Shown here piece after piece: positions 9,835 to 20,060 of a DNA stretch of 64,000 bases (its first letter is position 1; the number at the start of each line of letters is the position of its first letter). The position numbers and the translations under genes are program-made. The notes beneath the pieces were generated by a model. The model searched no databases. It was not told the origin of the DNA and saw nothing but the letters and a program-made list of their open reading frames with translations. The DNA lies in contig CANRNC010000002.1 of NCBI GenBank assembly GCA_947631915.1, forward strand, positions 1-64,000, given 5' to 3'. The DNA comes from an uncultured Clostridia bacterium. Its GTDB lineage: Bacteria; Bacillota; Clostridia; TANB77; CAG-508.

Positions 9835-9870
9835 CAATTTGCACATTTTGTTCACAAAATGTGCAAATTG
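9835..9870. terminator. Perfect 16-bp stem CAATTTGCACATTTTG-TTCA-CAAAATGTGCAAATTG
   Basis: Directly downstream of the htrA-like stop codon. Confidence 0.75.
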
Positions 9871-9933
9871 TATATATATACTTTAATTACACTATGAAAT
9901 GTGTAAAACATCCCCTTTTATTTTAATGAAATT

Positions 9934-9966
9934 GTAGTGGAGGTATTTATAAAATACCTCCACTAC
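9934..9966 (-). terminator. Perfect 15-bp stem GTAGTGGAGGTATTT-ATA-AAATACCTCCACTAC
   Basis: Downstream of the 9974-10810 minus-strand gene in a convergent intergenic region. Confidence 0.7.
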
Positions 9967-9973
9967 ATTATTT

Positions 9974-10810
9974 TTATTCAAAAGTTACTATATCTTCCTC
10001 TGTTGTATAACTATTATTTCCATATGCAAAAATTACATATAACACTCCATTTGGTCCATAGAAAAAGTTGTCTACATTATCTATTTTATACATTTCGTCT
10101 TGTAAATTTCTTTCATATACTTCATATCCCAAGTCTATTAAATTTTGTGCTTCCTTTGCTTTTTGTGCAACTATATTATTAATTTCATTTTGTACAGCTG
10201 TTTTATTTAATTGCTTTATAGATAACATTTCATCAATATCTATTAGCTCATTTGTAGTTAAATTATATGTATATGATTTTATTAATACTCTTTGAGCATT
10301 TGATCCTTCTTTTAAGTTTGATCTTATTACTAATGATAGAATATTTGCATTTATATATGCTGTATATTCAACTGTGTATATTGTTTCCTTTTCTTCTTCA
10401 CTAGTTATTATGTTTCGTGCTTTTTCTATAAATATTTCATCAATTTCCTTATTTATGTCATCTATTACTGAATTATCAATATTTATTGCTGGTATTTTTA
10501 TATCAAGTTCAAATTTTCTATCTACCTTTTCTGTCACGTCAAATCTTGGATATATAATATCTTTAGTTTCATCAAGCTTTTCTAAAGTTTTAATTATATA
10601 ATCCTGCTGATTTAATTTATTATCAAATACCAAATTAAAATCTATTACTTCTTTTTCCTCTATTTGCACAGGTTGAGGTGTAGCTTGTTGCAATACTTGA
10701 AACACTACTGCTAATATAATTGAAATAATACATATTATTCCTATTATAATGAAAATTATCTTTCTTTTAGTATCTATTTTCTTGTCATTTACAGGCATAT
10801 TGTTTAACAC
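9974..10810 (-). CDS. Hypothetical membrane-anchored protein (DUF3298/RsiV-like C-terminus possible)
   Basis: N-terminal TM and extracytoplasmic domain ending YGPNGVLYVIFAYGNNSYTTEEDIVTFE; family assignment tentative. Confidence 0.5.
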   Translation of the reverse strand: MLNNMPVNDKKIDTKRKIIFIIIGIICIISIILAVVFQVLQQATPQPVQIEEKEVIDFNLVFDNKLNQQDYIIKTLEKLDETKDIIYPRFDVTEKVDRKFELDIKIPAINIDNSVIDDINKEIDEIFIEKARNIITSEEEKETIYTVEYTAYINANILSLVIRSNLKEGSNAQRVLIKSYTYNLTTNELIDIDEMLSIKQLNKTAVQNEINNIVAQKAKEAQNLIDLGYEVYERNLQDEMYKIDNVDNFFYGPNGVLYVIFAYGNNSYTTEEDIVTFE

Positions 10811-10972
10811 TTTATTTTCAGCTCCTTTTATTTTTTTATAATCAATATATAATTTTATTAAATCAAATTTATTATAACATTAATACTTATACTTGTCTAT
10901 CTTGACTTTTAAGTTTTTTTAGTGTATGATAGACTTTATCTAATAAAAAACTAGAAAGGAGTAATTGAATTT

Positions 10973-13285
10973 ATGTTATGTTCAATTTGTAATAAGAAAA
11001 AGGCTGTAATTTTCACTGAAGATCCTAATAGTCCAGATCCTCACAAGTTAATAGGTTATTGTGCTGATTGCGCTAAAGAAAAAGGTATTACTAATTCAGA
11101 TAACTCTTCAAATAATCTTAATATTAGTGAAATGACATCTCAAATTGAGTCAATGTTAGATGGTATTTCTTCTCAATTAGGCGAATTGGAAATGAATTTA
11201 GATGTGAATTCAGTTGACTCTGAAGACTTACAAGATGGTAATATGAATGGTGCTATTCCAATAGGCGCAATCTTTGGGAACTTCTTTACCAAACCTTCAG
11301 ATAATGATAATTCTTCATCAGATAGCACTTCTTCCGATGGTAAAAAACGTATTAAGGTAGATAAGAAACAAAATAATAAAAAACGTAGAACTTTAGATAT
11401 TTATGGAACGAATCTAACAAGTAAAGCAAGAAATAATCAACTAGATACTGTTATCGGTAGAGATAGAGAATTGCAAAGAGTTATTCAAATATTAAATAGG
11501 CGTTCTAAAAATAATCCTTGCTTGATAGGAGAACCCGGTGTTGGTAAAACTGCTATTGCTCAAGGTCTTGCTATTAAAATTGCAGAAAAAAATGTTCCAA
11601 CAAAACTTTTAAACAAGGAAGTATATCTTTTAGATATGACTTCTGTAGTTGCTGGTACTCAATTTAGAGGTCAGTTTGAGTCAAGAATGAAGAGTATTAT
11701 AGAAGAGTGTAAATCTCTTGGAAATATAATATTAGTAATAGATGAAATACACAATATAATTGGTGCAGGAGATAGTGAAGGCTCTATGAATGCTGCCAAT
11801 ATTTTGAAACCATCTCTTGCAAATGGTGAAATTCAATTAATTGGAACTACTACTCTTAAAGAATATAGAAAATATATTGAAAAAGATACTGCACTTGAAA
11901 GACGTTTTCAGACAGTTATTATTGATGAGCCAAATGTTGATTCTACTGTTGAAATACTAAATGGAATAAAAAAATATTATGAAGATTATCACAAAGTAAA
12001 AATCTCTGATGATGTTATTCGTCAAACTGTATGGCTTTCTGAAAAATATGTTCATGATAGATTTTTACCAGATAAAGCCATTGATATATTAGATGAGGCT
12101 TGTTCTCGTATTAATTTGAATAATAAAGAATTATATAATCTTGAAACTTTAAAAAATGAATTAAAATTAGTTCAAGATGAAAAAAATGAAGCTGCACAAG
12201 CTGACTCAACTGAAGATTATCAAAAGGCTGCAGATTTGAAAACTAAAGAATGTCAATTAATAGAACAAATTAAGCAATTAGAATCTGTACTTAAACCTAA
12301 AGAATTGACTTTACAAGATATTGCGATTGTAATAGAGAATTGGACAAAAATACCTCTTACTAAAATTACAGAGGAGGAAACATTTAAACTACTACATTTA
12401 GAAGAAAGATTACATGAGAAAATTGTTGGTCAAGAGGAAGCAGTTGAAGCTGTAAGTCGTGCAATTCGTAGGAATAGAGCAGGTTTAAAATCTACAAAGC
12501 GACCACCTTCATTTATGTTTGTAGGTCCTACAGGTGTTGGTAAAACTGCCCTTGCTAAAGCTCTTGCCTATGAAATGTTTGGTGATGAAGATGCTATTAT
12601 AAGAATAGATATGTCTGAATATATGGAAAGTAACTCAACTGCAAAATTGATTGGTGCACCTCCTGGATATGTTGGATATGATGATGCTGGTCAATTAACA
12701 GAAAAAGTAAAAAGGAAACCTTATTCTATTATATTATTCGATGAAATAGAAAAAGCACATAATGATGTATTTAATATATTGTTACAAGTACTAGATGATG
12801 GTAAACTTACTGATTCTCAAGGAAATACTGTAAGTTTTGAGAATACAATTATAATTATGACTTCTAATGCTGGTTCTAATTTAAATACTAATGCTATTGG
12901 ATTTAATAATCAAAATCAAGCAAATAAGAATAAAATCCTTGATATCGTAAAATCTTCATTTAGAGCAGAATTTATTAATAGAATTGATGAAATTATCGTA
13001 TTTAACAGTTTAAATAAAGAACAATTATTAAAAATAATTGATTTGATGTTAAAAGATACTATAAGTGCTTTAGCTCAAAAGGATATGACTTTAGACATAG
13101 AAGCTCCTGCTAAAGAGTTTATTTTAGAAAAAGGAACTGACTTAAAATATGGTGCAAGGCCTTTAAGACGTGCTATTCAAAGGTATTTGGAGGATGAAAT
13201 TGCTGAAAGAATTTTAATGTCAGAGTTTAAAAATGGTGATAATATTCATGTTAAATTAGAGAACAATCAATTAAAATTTAATTAA
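10973..13285 (+). CDS. clpE: ClpE-type AAA+ ATPase (N-terminal CxxC zinc finger, UVR motif, two AAA modules)
   Basis: N-terminus MLCSICNKKKAVI..YCADCAKEKG; Walker A GEPGVGKTA and GPTGVGKTA; UVR-like EDYQKAADLKTKECQLIEQI; -35 TTGACT (10902) and -10 TATGAT (10925). Confidence 0.88.
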   Translation: MLCSICNKKKAVIFTEDPNSPDPHKLIGYCADCAKEKGITNSDNSSNNLNISEMTSQIESMLDGISSQLGELEMNLDVNSVDSEDLQDGNMNGAIPIGAIFGNFFTKPSDNDNSSSDSTSSDGKKRIKVDKKQNNKKRRTLDIYGTNLTSKARNNQLDTVIGRDRELQRVIQILNRRSKNNPCLIGEPGVGKTAIAQGLAIKIAEKNVPTKLLNKEVYLLDMTSVVAGTQFRGQFESRMKSIIEECKSLGNIILVIDEIHNIIGAGDSEGSMNAANILKPSLANGEIQLIGTTTLKEYRKYIEKDTALERRFQTVIIDEPNVDSTVEILNGIKKYYEDYHKVKISDDVIRQTVWLSEKYVHDRFLPDKAIDILDEACSRINLNNKELYNLETLKNELKLVQDEKNEAAQADSTEDYQKAADLKTKECQLIEQIKQLESVLKPKELTLQDIAIVIENWTKIPLTKITEEETFKLLHLEERLHEKIVGQEEAVEAVSRAIRRNRAGLKSTKRPPSFMFVGPTGVGKTALAKALAYEMFGDEDAIIRIDMSEYMESNSTAKLIGAPPGYVGYDDAGQLTEKVKRKPYSIILFDEIEKAHNDVFNILLQVLDDGKLTDSQGNTVSFENTIIIMTSNAGSNLNTNAIGFNNQNQANKNKILDIVKSSFRAEFINRIDEIIVFNSLNKEQLLKIIDLMLKDTISALAQKDMTLDIEAPAKEFILEKGTDLKYGARPLRRAIQRYLEDEIAERILMSEFKNGDNIHVKLENNQLKFN

Positions 13286-13318
13286 AAAGAAGGCACATTT
13301 ACAAAATGTGCCTTCTTT
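13286..13318. terminator. Bidirectional terminator AAAGAAGGCACATTT-ACA-AAATGTGCCTTCTTT
   Basis: Perfect 15-bp stem with T/A tracts between convergent clpE and the BspA-like gene. Confidence 0.9.
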
Positions 13319-13322
13319 ATAT

Positions 13323-16300
13323 TTAATCATTGCTAAATGTACGTATTATCATTAATACCAAATATCCTATTAGAACAATTACTATTATTGTCATGATTAT
13401 TATCATTTTATTGATTTCTACTCCTGTTTTTATACTTATAACTATTGTTGCTTCTGATGTATCGTCTTTTTCATTCGTATCGTCATAATTTGCTATGTTG
13501 TTTCCGCCTATTAACTCTGCTTTATTAGATTTTGTTCCGAGATTTTCCTCACTATTTACCCATTTCAATGTTAAGTTTAGTTCCTTACTTTGTCCGATAT
13601 CTAATTCTACATCTGTTTCTAGTGTACCGTCATCTTTTTCTTGCCAGTACTCTGGAAGTTCAACAGTTTCAAATCCTTTTGGTAATGTATCTAATACTTT
13701 TACTGTTCCTAATAATTCTCCTTCGTTTGTCACTTTTATTGTATAATTTACAATTATTTCGGTCTTGTCAACTTCTTGTGTTTTTAATTCTACTTTTGCT
13801 AATTTTTTATCTTTTACGTTAATTGGTTCACCATTTAATGTAACTCCTGTTAATGTTTTATCTATTGAGAAGTTAAATATTTGCTTTCTATAATAGTAAA
13901 TTACTGTATCTTCCTTTGTTAATTTTCCTTTTGTATTTTTTGTGCTATTTGCAAATATATAGTATGGTATATCTTTTAGTATTGTTTCATATTCTTCGCC
14001 TAAATTTCCTGTTATTTCATAATTATAAATTTCTTCAGCTTGATTAGCACTACTTGCCCCTATGATGTCTTTTTGTGTATCTATGTCTACATATTTTACT
14101 GTTACTGTAATTTTTGGAAGTTTTCTATAATAGTATATTATTTCCTGTTGTTTTTCTTTTATAACTCCTGTTTCGTCTCCTAGTATTTCAGTATATTCAT
14201 ATCCCTCTATTTCCTTTTGTTGTGTAGTATATTCTGTTCCTACTTTTCCTGTTATTTCATAGCCATATACTTTTTCTTCAACTTGTCCTTCTTCATTTTC
14301 TTCTGTATATTTAATTTCTTCATTAGTATCTATGTCTATGTATTTTACTACTACTTTTCCTTGTACATTAAAACTAGTGTCTGCTCCTGTAGATTCTACA
14401 TCTATTTCATCTGATGAATCTAGCTCTATTTTTCCTTTTACCTCATTTGTTATCTTATCTTGACTTAAATCCATCTCTTTATATAAAACTGCGATTTGTT
14501 TTTCTATATGTATTTTATGACTTTCTCCTAATTTATCAGTATTAATATTTTTTAAATTTTCTACCCAAGTTATCGTATTTGTGTCCTCATCGTAGTCTCC
14601 ACCATCTAAAGCAGAATTGTCCTCGTCTATTGGGAATGGTAATGTATCTACTATTGTTACTTTTCCGTCACCTATGTAATTTGATATCTCTGAATTAAAG
14701 TTTATTGTATAATTTACTTTTTCATCTTTATTAGTTATTTCATTAGGTCCTACTTTACTTATATGTGTGTTAAAATCTGCGTTTTTTAATTTATATGAAT
14801 TTGTTACTAAATAAGTATATTTGGTTCCTTCATCTGTTTCTGTCTCTGTTTTTTGTATATCAGCTTCATTGTAAAATTGTAAATCATCTGTCTGTGTTTC
14901 AGTTTCTGTTACAATATATTCTATCTTTTCTCCCGTAATATTATTATATTTAGGAAGTGTCGTTTCTTCATATGTCCAGTTATTTTGTGCATTTAACACT
15001 TTTGTAATCGTTTGATCATTTGGCATTATTCTAACTACTATTGTTACACTTTCTGGTCTTTTTCCTCTTGAATTATTATTATCATCCCAGACTTTTACAA
15101 CTTTAAAATTAACTTTGTGGTTTTGTTTTACTGTTATTCTTTCTTCTGTTGCTTGTTCAACTAGCTTTTCTCCGCCTTTTGTTAAGTAATCTGTTGGATA
15201 GTATGTAGTTATTTTTCCATCTACTTTAGTTACCAAATCTCTTATTACATCTTGACCTTCATATACAACTTGAATTTGTTTTGTAATTTCTTTCGTAAAT
15301 GTCTGGTTTTCTTGTTGTGTAAATGAGTTAATATCATTAATCATTTCTACCCACTTTATTGTGTGAGTACTCTCTGTATAGATTCCATTAGTTAGCTCTG
15401 ATTTATCTGTATTTATTCCTGTTGGTAGTTGAACTTCTATTTCTACTTTGGCATTTCCTATATAATCCTTAATATTTACAGTATAACTTATATTATATGT
15501 TACTACTCCATTTTCTCTTGTTAATACTGATATTCCATCTTCATCTACTTCATCTGCTGTTGCACTTATTTGCATATTATTTTGTATTGTTGGTCTTATT
15601 AATTCATAATAGAAACTTACTTCTATTCCAGCTTCTGTTAAGTTTCCTGTATAATTTTCTGGTTGTGTATCTTTGCATATATAGTTTGCTGGAATCATAT
15701 TTGATACAGTTGCTGTATACCCATCTCCTACTTTTCCTGATATCACTACATCATCTACTAATCTTGTTGTTGTATTTCCACCTTCATCGCCATCATATAT
15801 ATAATGATGTACTGTTACACTTGCTTCTTTTTTAGTATAATATACTGTAATTATATTTTCTCCCGTTGTTATAGTTAGTTTATCTTCAGGATTTATACTA
15901 ACAAAATCATATTCATCTATAGTTTTAATTTCATTATTAGTTGTAATTTCGCTTCCAAAAGTTTGTCCTGGAACTACTTTTTCATCTTCTATATCTGTTT
16001 GTGAATCATTATCTATATATTTTACTGTATAACTTAAATCTGTTCTTCTAGTATAATAGTAGTTTATAACTGTTGAACCATCTGCTGAAATTGCTACTGT
16101 TTGTGCATTAGGTGAAACAAATCCATCATATTCTTCTACTGGTGGCGTTACTTCTTCTCCAGTTGTTCCTTTTAAATCTTGTGATTCATAAACTAAATCA
16201 TAATTTGTATCATTTTTTGGTTCTATATGTCCTTCTAATTTTTGTTGCCAATGTTTTACTACATATTTTATATCACCTTTTGGTGTCCATTTTGCATAGA

Positions 16301-19300
16301 ATATCTTGTCATCTGTATCTGTGTCAGTTATCTTTGTTTTTTCTTCTCCATCAAAGTTCTCGTCTTCATACCATCCTTCAAATGTATATCCTTCTCTTGT
16401 TACATCTGTTGGAAGTTCTTTTTCTACTCCATATACATACTGTGTTATATCTCCTTCTTTAATTGTTCCTTGGTTTGGATTTAATGTTACATTATATTTT
16501 TTTCTATCATAATATAATTTTAATATTAAATTTCCATCTCCAGTTATATTTCCTTTATCTACTCTTTCTCCATATTGTTTATTTTCTTCAAATCCCGTGT
16601 ATTCTTTTGGTTCTGCTATTGCTTGTGTATCTGTCTGTCCTTGCTTGACCTCCACATCTGCCTCTTCATATCCATCTAAGGTTTTATTCTGTTTATAATG
16701 ATATACTTTGTATTGAGTATTTCCTTGTGCTACCCATACTGCATTAACTACCATGTCTTGTGTTACATTTTCGAATTCTGCGTCCCATGTTAGTGTATAA
16801 CCGTCTTTTTTCCAATCTGGTGGAGTTGCACTTTGTCCATGTTCTACTTGTTGTTGTTCTTGTTTATCATCCCCATCTTTAAAAGTTACAGTATGTATAT
16901 TATTTAAATAATGTGCTGTATATGTTAATTCTCCTTTATGTTCTCTACCATTTACCTCTACTACTTCTTGTGGTTCTTGTTCTTCTCCTTCTGTCCAACC
17001 TATAAATGTATATTTTTCCTTTGTAGGGTTATGTAATGTGAACTTTTCTAAAGCATTGTAAGTTCCAGGATTTGCTGGACTTACAGAACCATTATCTAGA
17101 TTATAATGAATATTATAGTCTACAAGTAAAGTCAAATGAACTGAATTTTCAAAAGTGTTGCTTGAAAATTGTGAATAAATGTTACTATCTTCTTCATTGT
17201 CCACATTGTACCAACGCTTTCCTTCCGTTGGAATTTCAATAGTTTGCTCTGAATATTCTTGCGGTGTATATATATCTGTTAATGCATTATCTTTATATAA
17301 CATATCTGTAGTGTCTGTAACTGAACTCATATCCCAATTACACATATTTAGTTCTGTTAATTCTTCACAATAATAGAACATACCATACATATCTGTTACT
17401 AAATGTGTATCAAAATTTTGCACGTCTAATTCTGATATATCACTGCATTTATAGAACATATTCTTCATGTTCGTTACTTTTTGTGTGTCCCAAGTGCTTA
17501 CATTTAGTACTGTTAATGCTTGACAACTATAGAACATCTCATTCATATCTGTTACTTCGCCTGTTTTCCAATTATCTACCTGTAGCTCTGGTAATAGATC
17601 ACAATGATAGAACATACTATGCATATCTGTTACTTTGCCTGTTTCCCAGCCACTTACGTTTAATGTTGGCAATTTCTTGTCGTTATAAAACATTCTGTTC
17701 ATATCTGTTACTTTCTCTGTATTCCAAACGCTTACATCTAGTTCCTGCAATTTAGCACAATTACCAAACATCTCATGCATATCTGTTACTTCTCCTGTTT
17801 GCCAATCACCTACGTGTAGTTCTGTTATGTTATCACAATGATAAAACATATCATGCATATCTGTTACCTTTGCTGTACTCCATTCTCCTACTTCTAGTAC
17901 TGGTACCTTAGTCACTCTAGCAAAAGTATTATGCATATTAGTTACATTTTTAGTATCCCAACTACTTACATCTAGTTCCTGTAAGCTACCACATTTAAAA
18001 AACATAGCATGAATATCGGTTACTTCTCCTGTATTCCATTGACTTACATCTACTGCTGTTAAATTACCACATTCGTAAAACATTTGATACATTAGTTTTA
18101 CTTTACCCGTATTCCAATTTCTTACATCTAGTGTCTGTAAATTAGTACAACCATCAAACATATATGCCATTGTTGTTACTTCACCTGTTTGCCATTCACT
18201 TACATTTAATTCTGTTATTAACTCACAATGATAAAACATTGCTTCCATATTCTGTGCCTTGCTAACATTCCAACTACCTACATTTAAAGCAGTTACTTTT
18301 TCGCAATTCATAAACATACGGTCAAAATTTAATACCTTTCCTGTATCCCAATTATCTATACCTATTGTTGTTAACTTTTTACAACCATTAAAAGCATAAC
18401 TCATATCTTCTACATTTTGTGTCTTCCAATTTTCTACATCTATTGATTGTAGATTTTCGCAATCTCTAAATACTGAACCAATATCTGTTACGTTTCCTAT
18501 ATTCCACTGGCTTACGTTTAATGTTGTTAAATTAGTACATCCTGAGAACATTGAGTGTATTATACTTACATTATCCATTGTCCATTTTGATATATCTATT
18601 GTTGTTAAGCCTGTACACCCACTAAACATATAGTCCATTTTTTTGCAATTTGCAGTATCCCACTCTTCTACTTCTAGCTCTGTCAGACTACTACAACCAT
18701 TAAATAAATAGCTCATATCTGTTACTTTTTCTGTATTCCAACCGCTTACGTCTAGCGACGTTAGACTACTACATCCAGAGAAGAATTCCCACATTCTTTC
18801 AGAATTGCTAACATCAAAGTTTTTTGCATTATTAACAGTAGTAAGGTTAGATAAGTTCTTAAATAGTCCTGAAGAGCTTGCTGGTGCATAAACATGATCT
18901 TCAAATGTGATAGTTGTAATATTCTCATGTCCTTTTTCATCATATAGTGCGATAAGTGAATCAGCGTCAATAGTTCCTACGACTAAATTAACTGATTGTT
19001 GAAATGTATGACCATTAAACTTATCATATGTATTAAATCTATTAGATATTTTTAATTCTCCCGTTTCTTGTGTAAATGTTGCTTTTGCTCCTCCTATTAT
19101 ATATGTTCCTCCTTCTCTTTGTTCGGTCTCATCAGCTTGATTGTAGAACATTGTTGGAAGTTGAACATCTTGTTGTGGACATTGACTTGGTTGTGGTGTA
19201 TTTATCAACTTTAGAAAAATACATCTATTCAACATTCCTGTTGTATTAACAACATTAGTCATATTCCACTCGCTCATATTTAAAGAGTCTAAACTTATAC

Positions 19301-19799
19301 AATCAGAAAACATATTGCTAACATTTGTCACATTATTCATATATAAATGGTTAATGTTATGAACACTTTTAAGCTGACTTAATCCTTTAAATAAATCACT
19401 TGAATCTACTGGTGCATAAATATAATTTTGAACTGTAATTTCTGTAATATTATCATATCCACATTGTTGGTAAAAGGAGAATAATGAATCTTTATCAAGA
19501 GTAGGAGTATCTGTATCTACACCTGTAGTAGATATTGTTACAAATCCTGTAGTGCTGTCAAAAATTGCAGTTATATTGTTTCCAACACTTGCTGATTTCG
19601 TATCTCCTAATATCTTATTCTCAACAACATCCACGATTTTTTGTTCAGTATTTTCTATAGAATGTGTAGCTATTATCAGCATTATAAACATTGCAATCAA
19701 AACTAGCATTGCTATACTGGTTATTAATAATTTTATACATTTTACAGATGTCTTAAAGTTTTGTTTCTTTTCTTCTTTCTCATTTGTTTTTAATTTCAT
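13323..19799 (-). CDS. BspA-family (DUF285) leucine-rich-repeat surface protein 1
   Basis: About 20 repeats of ~26 aa (LTxLDVSxWNTxxVTDMxxMFxxCxx), InlB-like, MucBP-like (VKYIDIDTNEEI), CnaB-like (VKVWDDNNNSRGKRPESVTI) and DUF11-like modules, N- and C-terminal TM. Likely start at 19799 after GGAGGAAG. Confidence 0.92.
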   Translation of the reverse strand: MKLKTNEKEEKKQNFKTSVKCIKLLITSIAMLVLIAMFIMLIIATHSIENTEQKIVDVVENKILGDTKSASVGNNITAIFDSTTGFVTISTTGVDTDTPTLDKDSLFSFYQQCGYDNITEITVQNYIYAPVDSSDLFKGLSQLKSVHNINHLYMNNVTNVSNMFSDCISLDSLNMSEWNMTNVVNTTGMLNRCIFLKLINTPQPSQCPQQDVQLPTMFYNQADETEQREGGTYIIGGAKATFTQETGELKISNRFNTYDKFNGHTFQQSVNLVVGTIDADSLIALYDEKGHENITTITFEDHVYAPASSSGLFKNLSNLTTVNNAKNFDVSNSERMWEFFSGCSSLTSLDVSGWNTEKVTDMSYLFNGCSSLTELEVEEWDTANCKKMDYMFSGCTGLTTIDISKWTMDNVSIIHSMFSGCTNLTTLNVSQWNIGNVTDIGSVFRDCENLQSIDVENWKTQNVEDMSYAFNGCKKLTTIGIDNWDTGKVLNFDRMFMNCEKVTALNVGSWNVSKAQNMEAMFYHCELITELNVSEWQTGEVTTMAYMFDGCTNLQTLDVRNWNTGKVKLMYQMFYECGNLTAVDVSQWNTGEVTDIHAMFFKCGSLQELDVSSWDTKNVTNMHNTFARVTKVPVLEVGEWSTAKVTDMHDMFYHCDNITELHVGDWQTGEVTDMHEMFGNCAKLQELDVSVWNTEKVTDMNRMFYNDKKLPTLNVSGWETGKVTDMHSMFYHCDLLPELQVDNWKTGEVTDMNEMFYSCQALTVLNVSTWDTQKVTNMKNMFYKCSDISELDVQNFDTHLVTDMYGMFYYCEELTELNMCNWDMSSVTDTTDMLYKDNALTDIYTPQEYSEQTIEIPTEGKRWYNVDNEEDSNIYSQFSSNTFENSVHLTLLVDYNIHYNLDNGSVSPANPGTYNALEKFTLHNPTKEKYTFIGWTEGEEQEPQEVVEVNGREHKGELTYTAHYLNNIHTVTFKDGDDKQEQQQVEHGQSATPPDWKKDGYTLTWDAEFENVTQDMVVNAVWVAQGNTQYKVYHYKQNKTLDGYEEADVEVKQGQTDTQAIAEPKEYTGFEENKQYGERVDKGNITGDGNLILKLYYDRKKYNVTLNPNQGTIKEGDITQYVYGVEKELPTDVTREGYTFEGWYEDENFDGEEKTKITDTDTDDKIFYAKWTPKGDIKYVVKHWQQKLEGHIEPKNDTNYDLVYESQDLKGTTGEEVTPPVEEYDGFVSPNAQTVAISADGSTVINYYYTRRTDLSYTVKYIDNDSQTDIEDEKVVPGQTFGSEITTNNEIKTIDEYDFVSINPEDKLTITTGENIITVYYTKKEASVTVHHYIYDGDEGGNTTTRLVDDVVISGKVGDGYTATVSNMIPANYICKDTQPENYTGNLTEAGIEVSFYYELIRPTIQNNMQISATADEVDEDGISVLTRENGVVTYNISYTVNIKDYIGNAKVEIEVQLPTGINTDKSELTNGIYTESTHTIKWVEMINDINSFTQQENQTFTKEITKQIQVVYEGQDVIRDLVTKVDGKITTYYPTDYLTKGGEKLVEQATEERITVKQNHKVNFKVVKVWDDNNNSRGKRPESVTIVVRIMPNDQTITKVLNAQNNWTYEETTLPKYNNITGEKIEYIVTETETQTDDLQFYNEADIQKTETETDEGTKYTYLVTNSYKLKNADFNTHISKVGPNEITNKDEKVNYTINFNSEISNYIGDGKVTIVDTLPFPIDEDNSALDGGDYDEDTNTITWVENLKNINTDKLGESHKIHIEKQIAVLYKEMDLSQDKITNEVKGKIELDSSDEIDVESTGADTSFNVQGKVVVKYIDIDTNEEIKYTEENEEGQVEEKVYGYEITGKVGTEYTTQQKEIEGYEYTEILGDETGVIKEKQQEIIYYYRKLPKITVTVKYVDIDTQKDIIGASSANQAEEIYNYEITGNLGEEYETILKDIPYYIFANSTKNTKGKLTKEDTVIYYYRKQIFNFSIDKTLTGVTLNGEPINVKDKKLAKVELKTQEVDKTEIIVNYTIKVTNEGELLGTVKVLDTLPKGFETVELPEYWQEKDDGTLETDVELDIGQSKELNLTLKWVNSEENLGTKSNKAELIGGNNIANYDDTNEKDDTSEATIVISIKTGVEINKMIIIMTIIVIVLIGYLVLMIIRTFSND

Positions 19800-19880
19800 G
19801 CTACTTCCTCCATTTTTATGCATCAAAAAAGTCCTCTTGTTTTCTACCCTTCTACTCTTTTATTAATATTTTTCCTTCTT

Positions 19881-20045
19881 AATTATATTAATTAATATTA
19901 TTGTTGTAAATGCCTTAAATTCCCATAAAGAAAAGAGTTTCCGTGTTTTGTTACGGAAACTCCCTTTGGTACATTTATTTTATATTTATTAAATTTGTGT
20001 TTCTTTTTAGTTATATATTGCTGTATTTTGTAGGGAAACACTAAT
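19881..20045 (-). promoter_or_regulatory. Conserved leader block upstream of BspA1, including hairpin 19935-19962
   Basis: Parallels 33385-33550 upstream of BspA3: shared ttaattatattaattaatattatt, shared tttattttatatttatta, TAGGGAAA, and a covarying hairpin. Confidence 0.7.
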
Positions 20046-20060
20046 TAATATCAAATATGA

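Noticed and set aside
10973-13285. Novel fusion of an McsA-like zinc finger to ClpC
   Set aside because: An N-terminal CxxC zinc finger with a UVR-like motif is the known architecture of ClpE.
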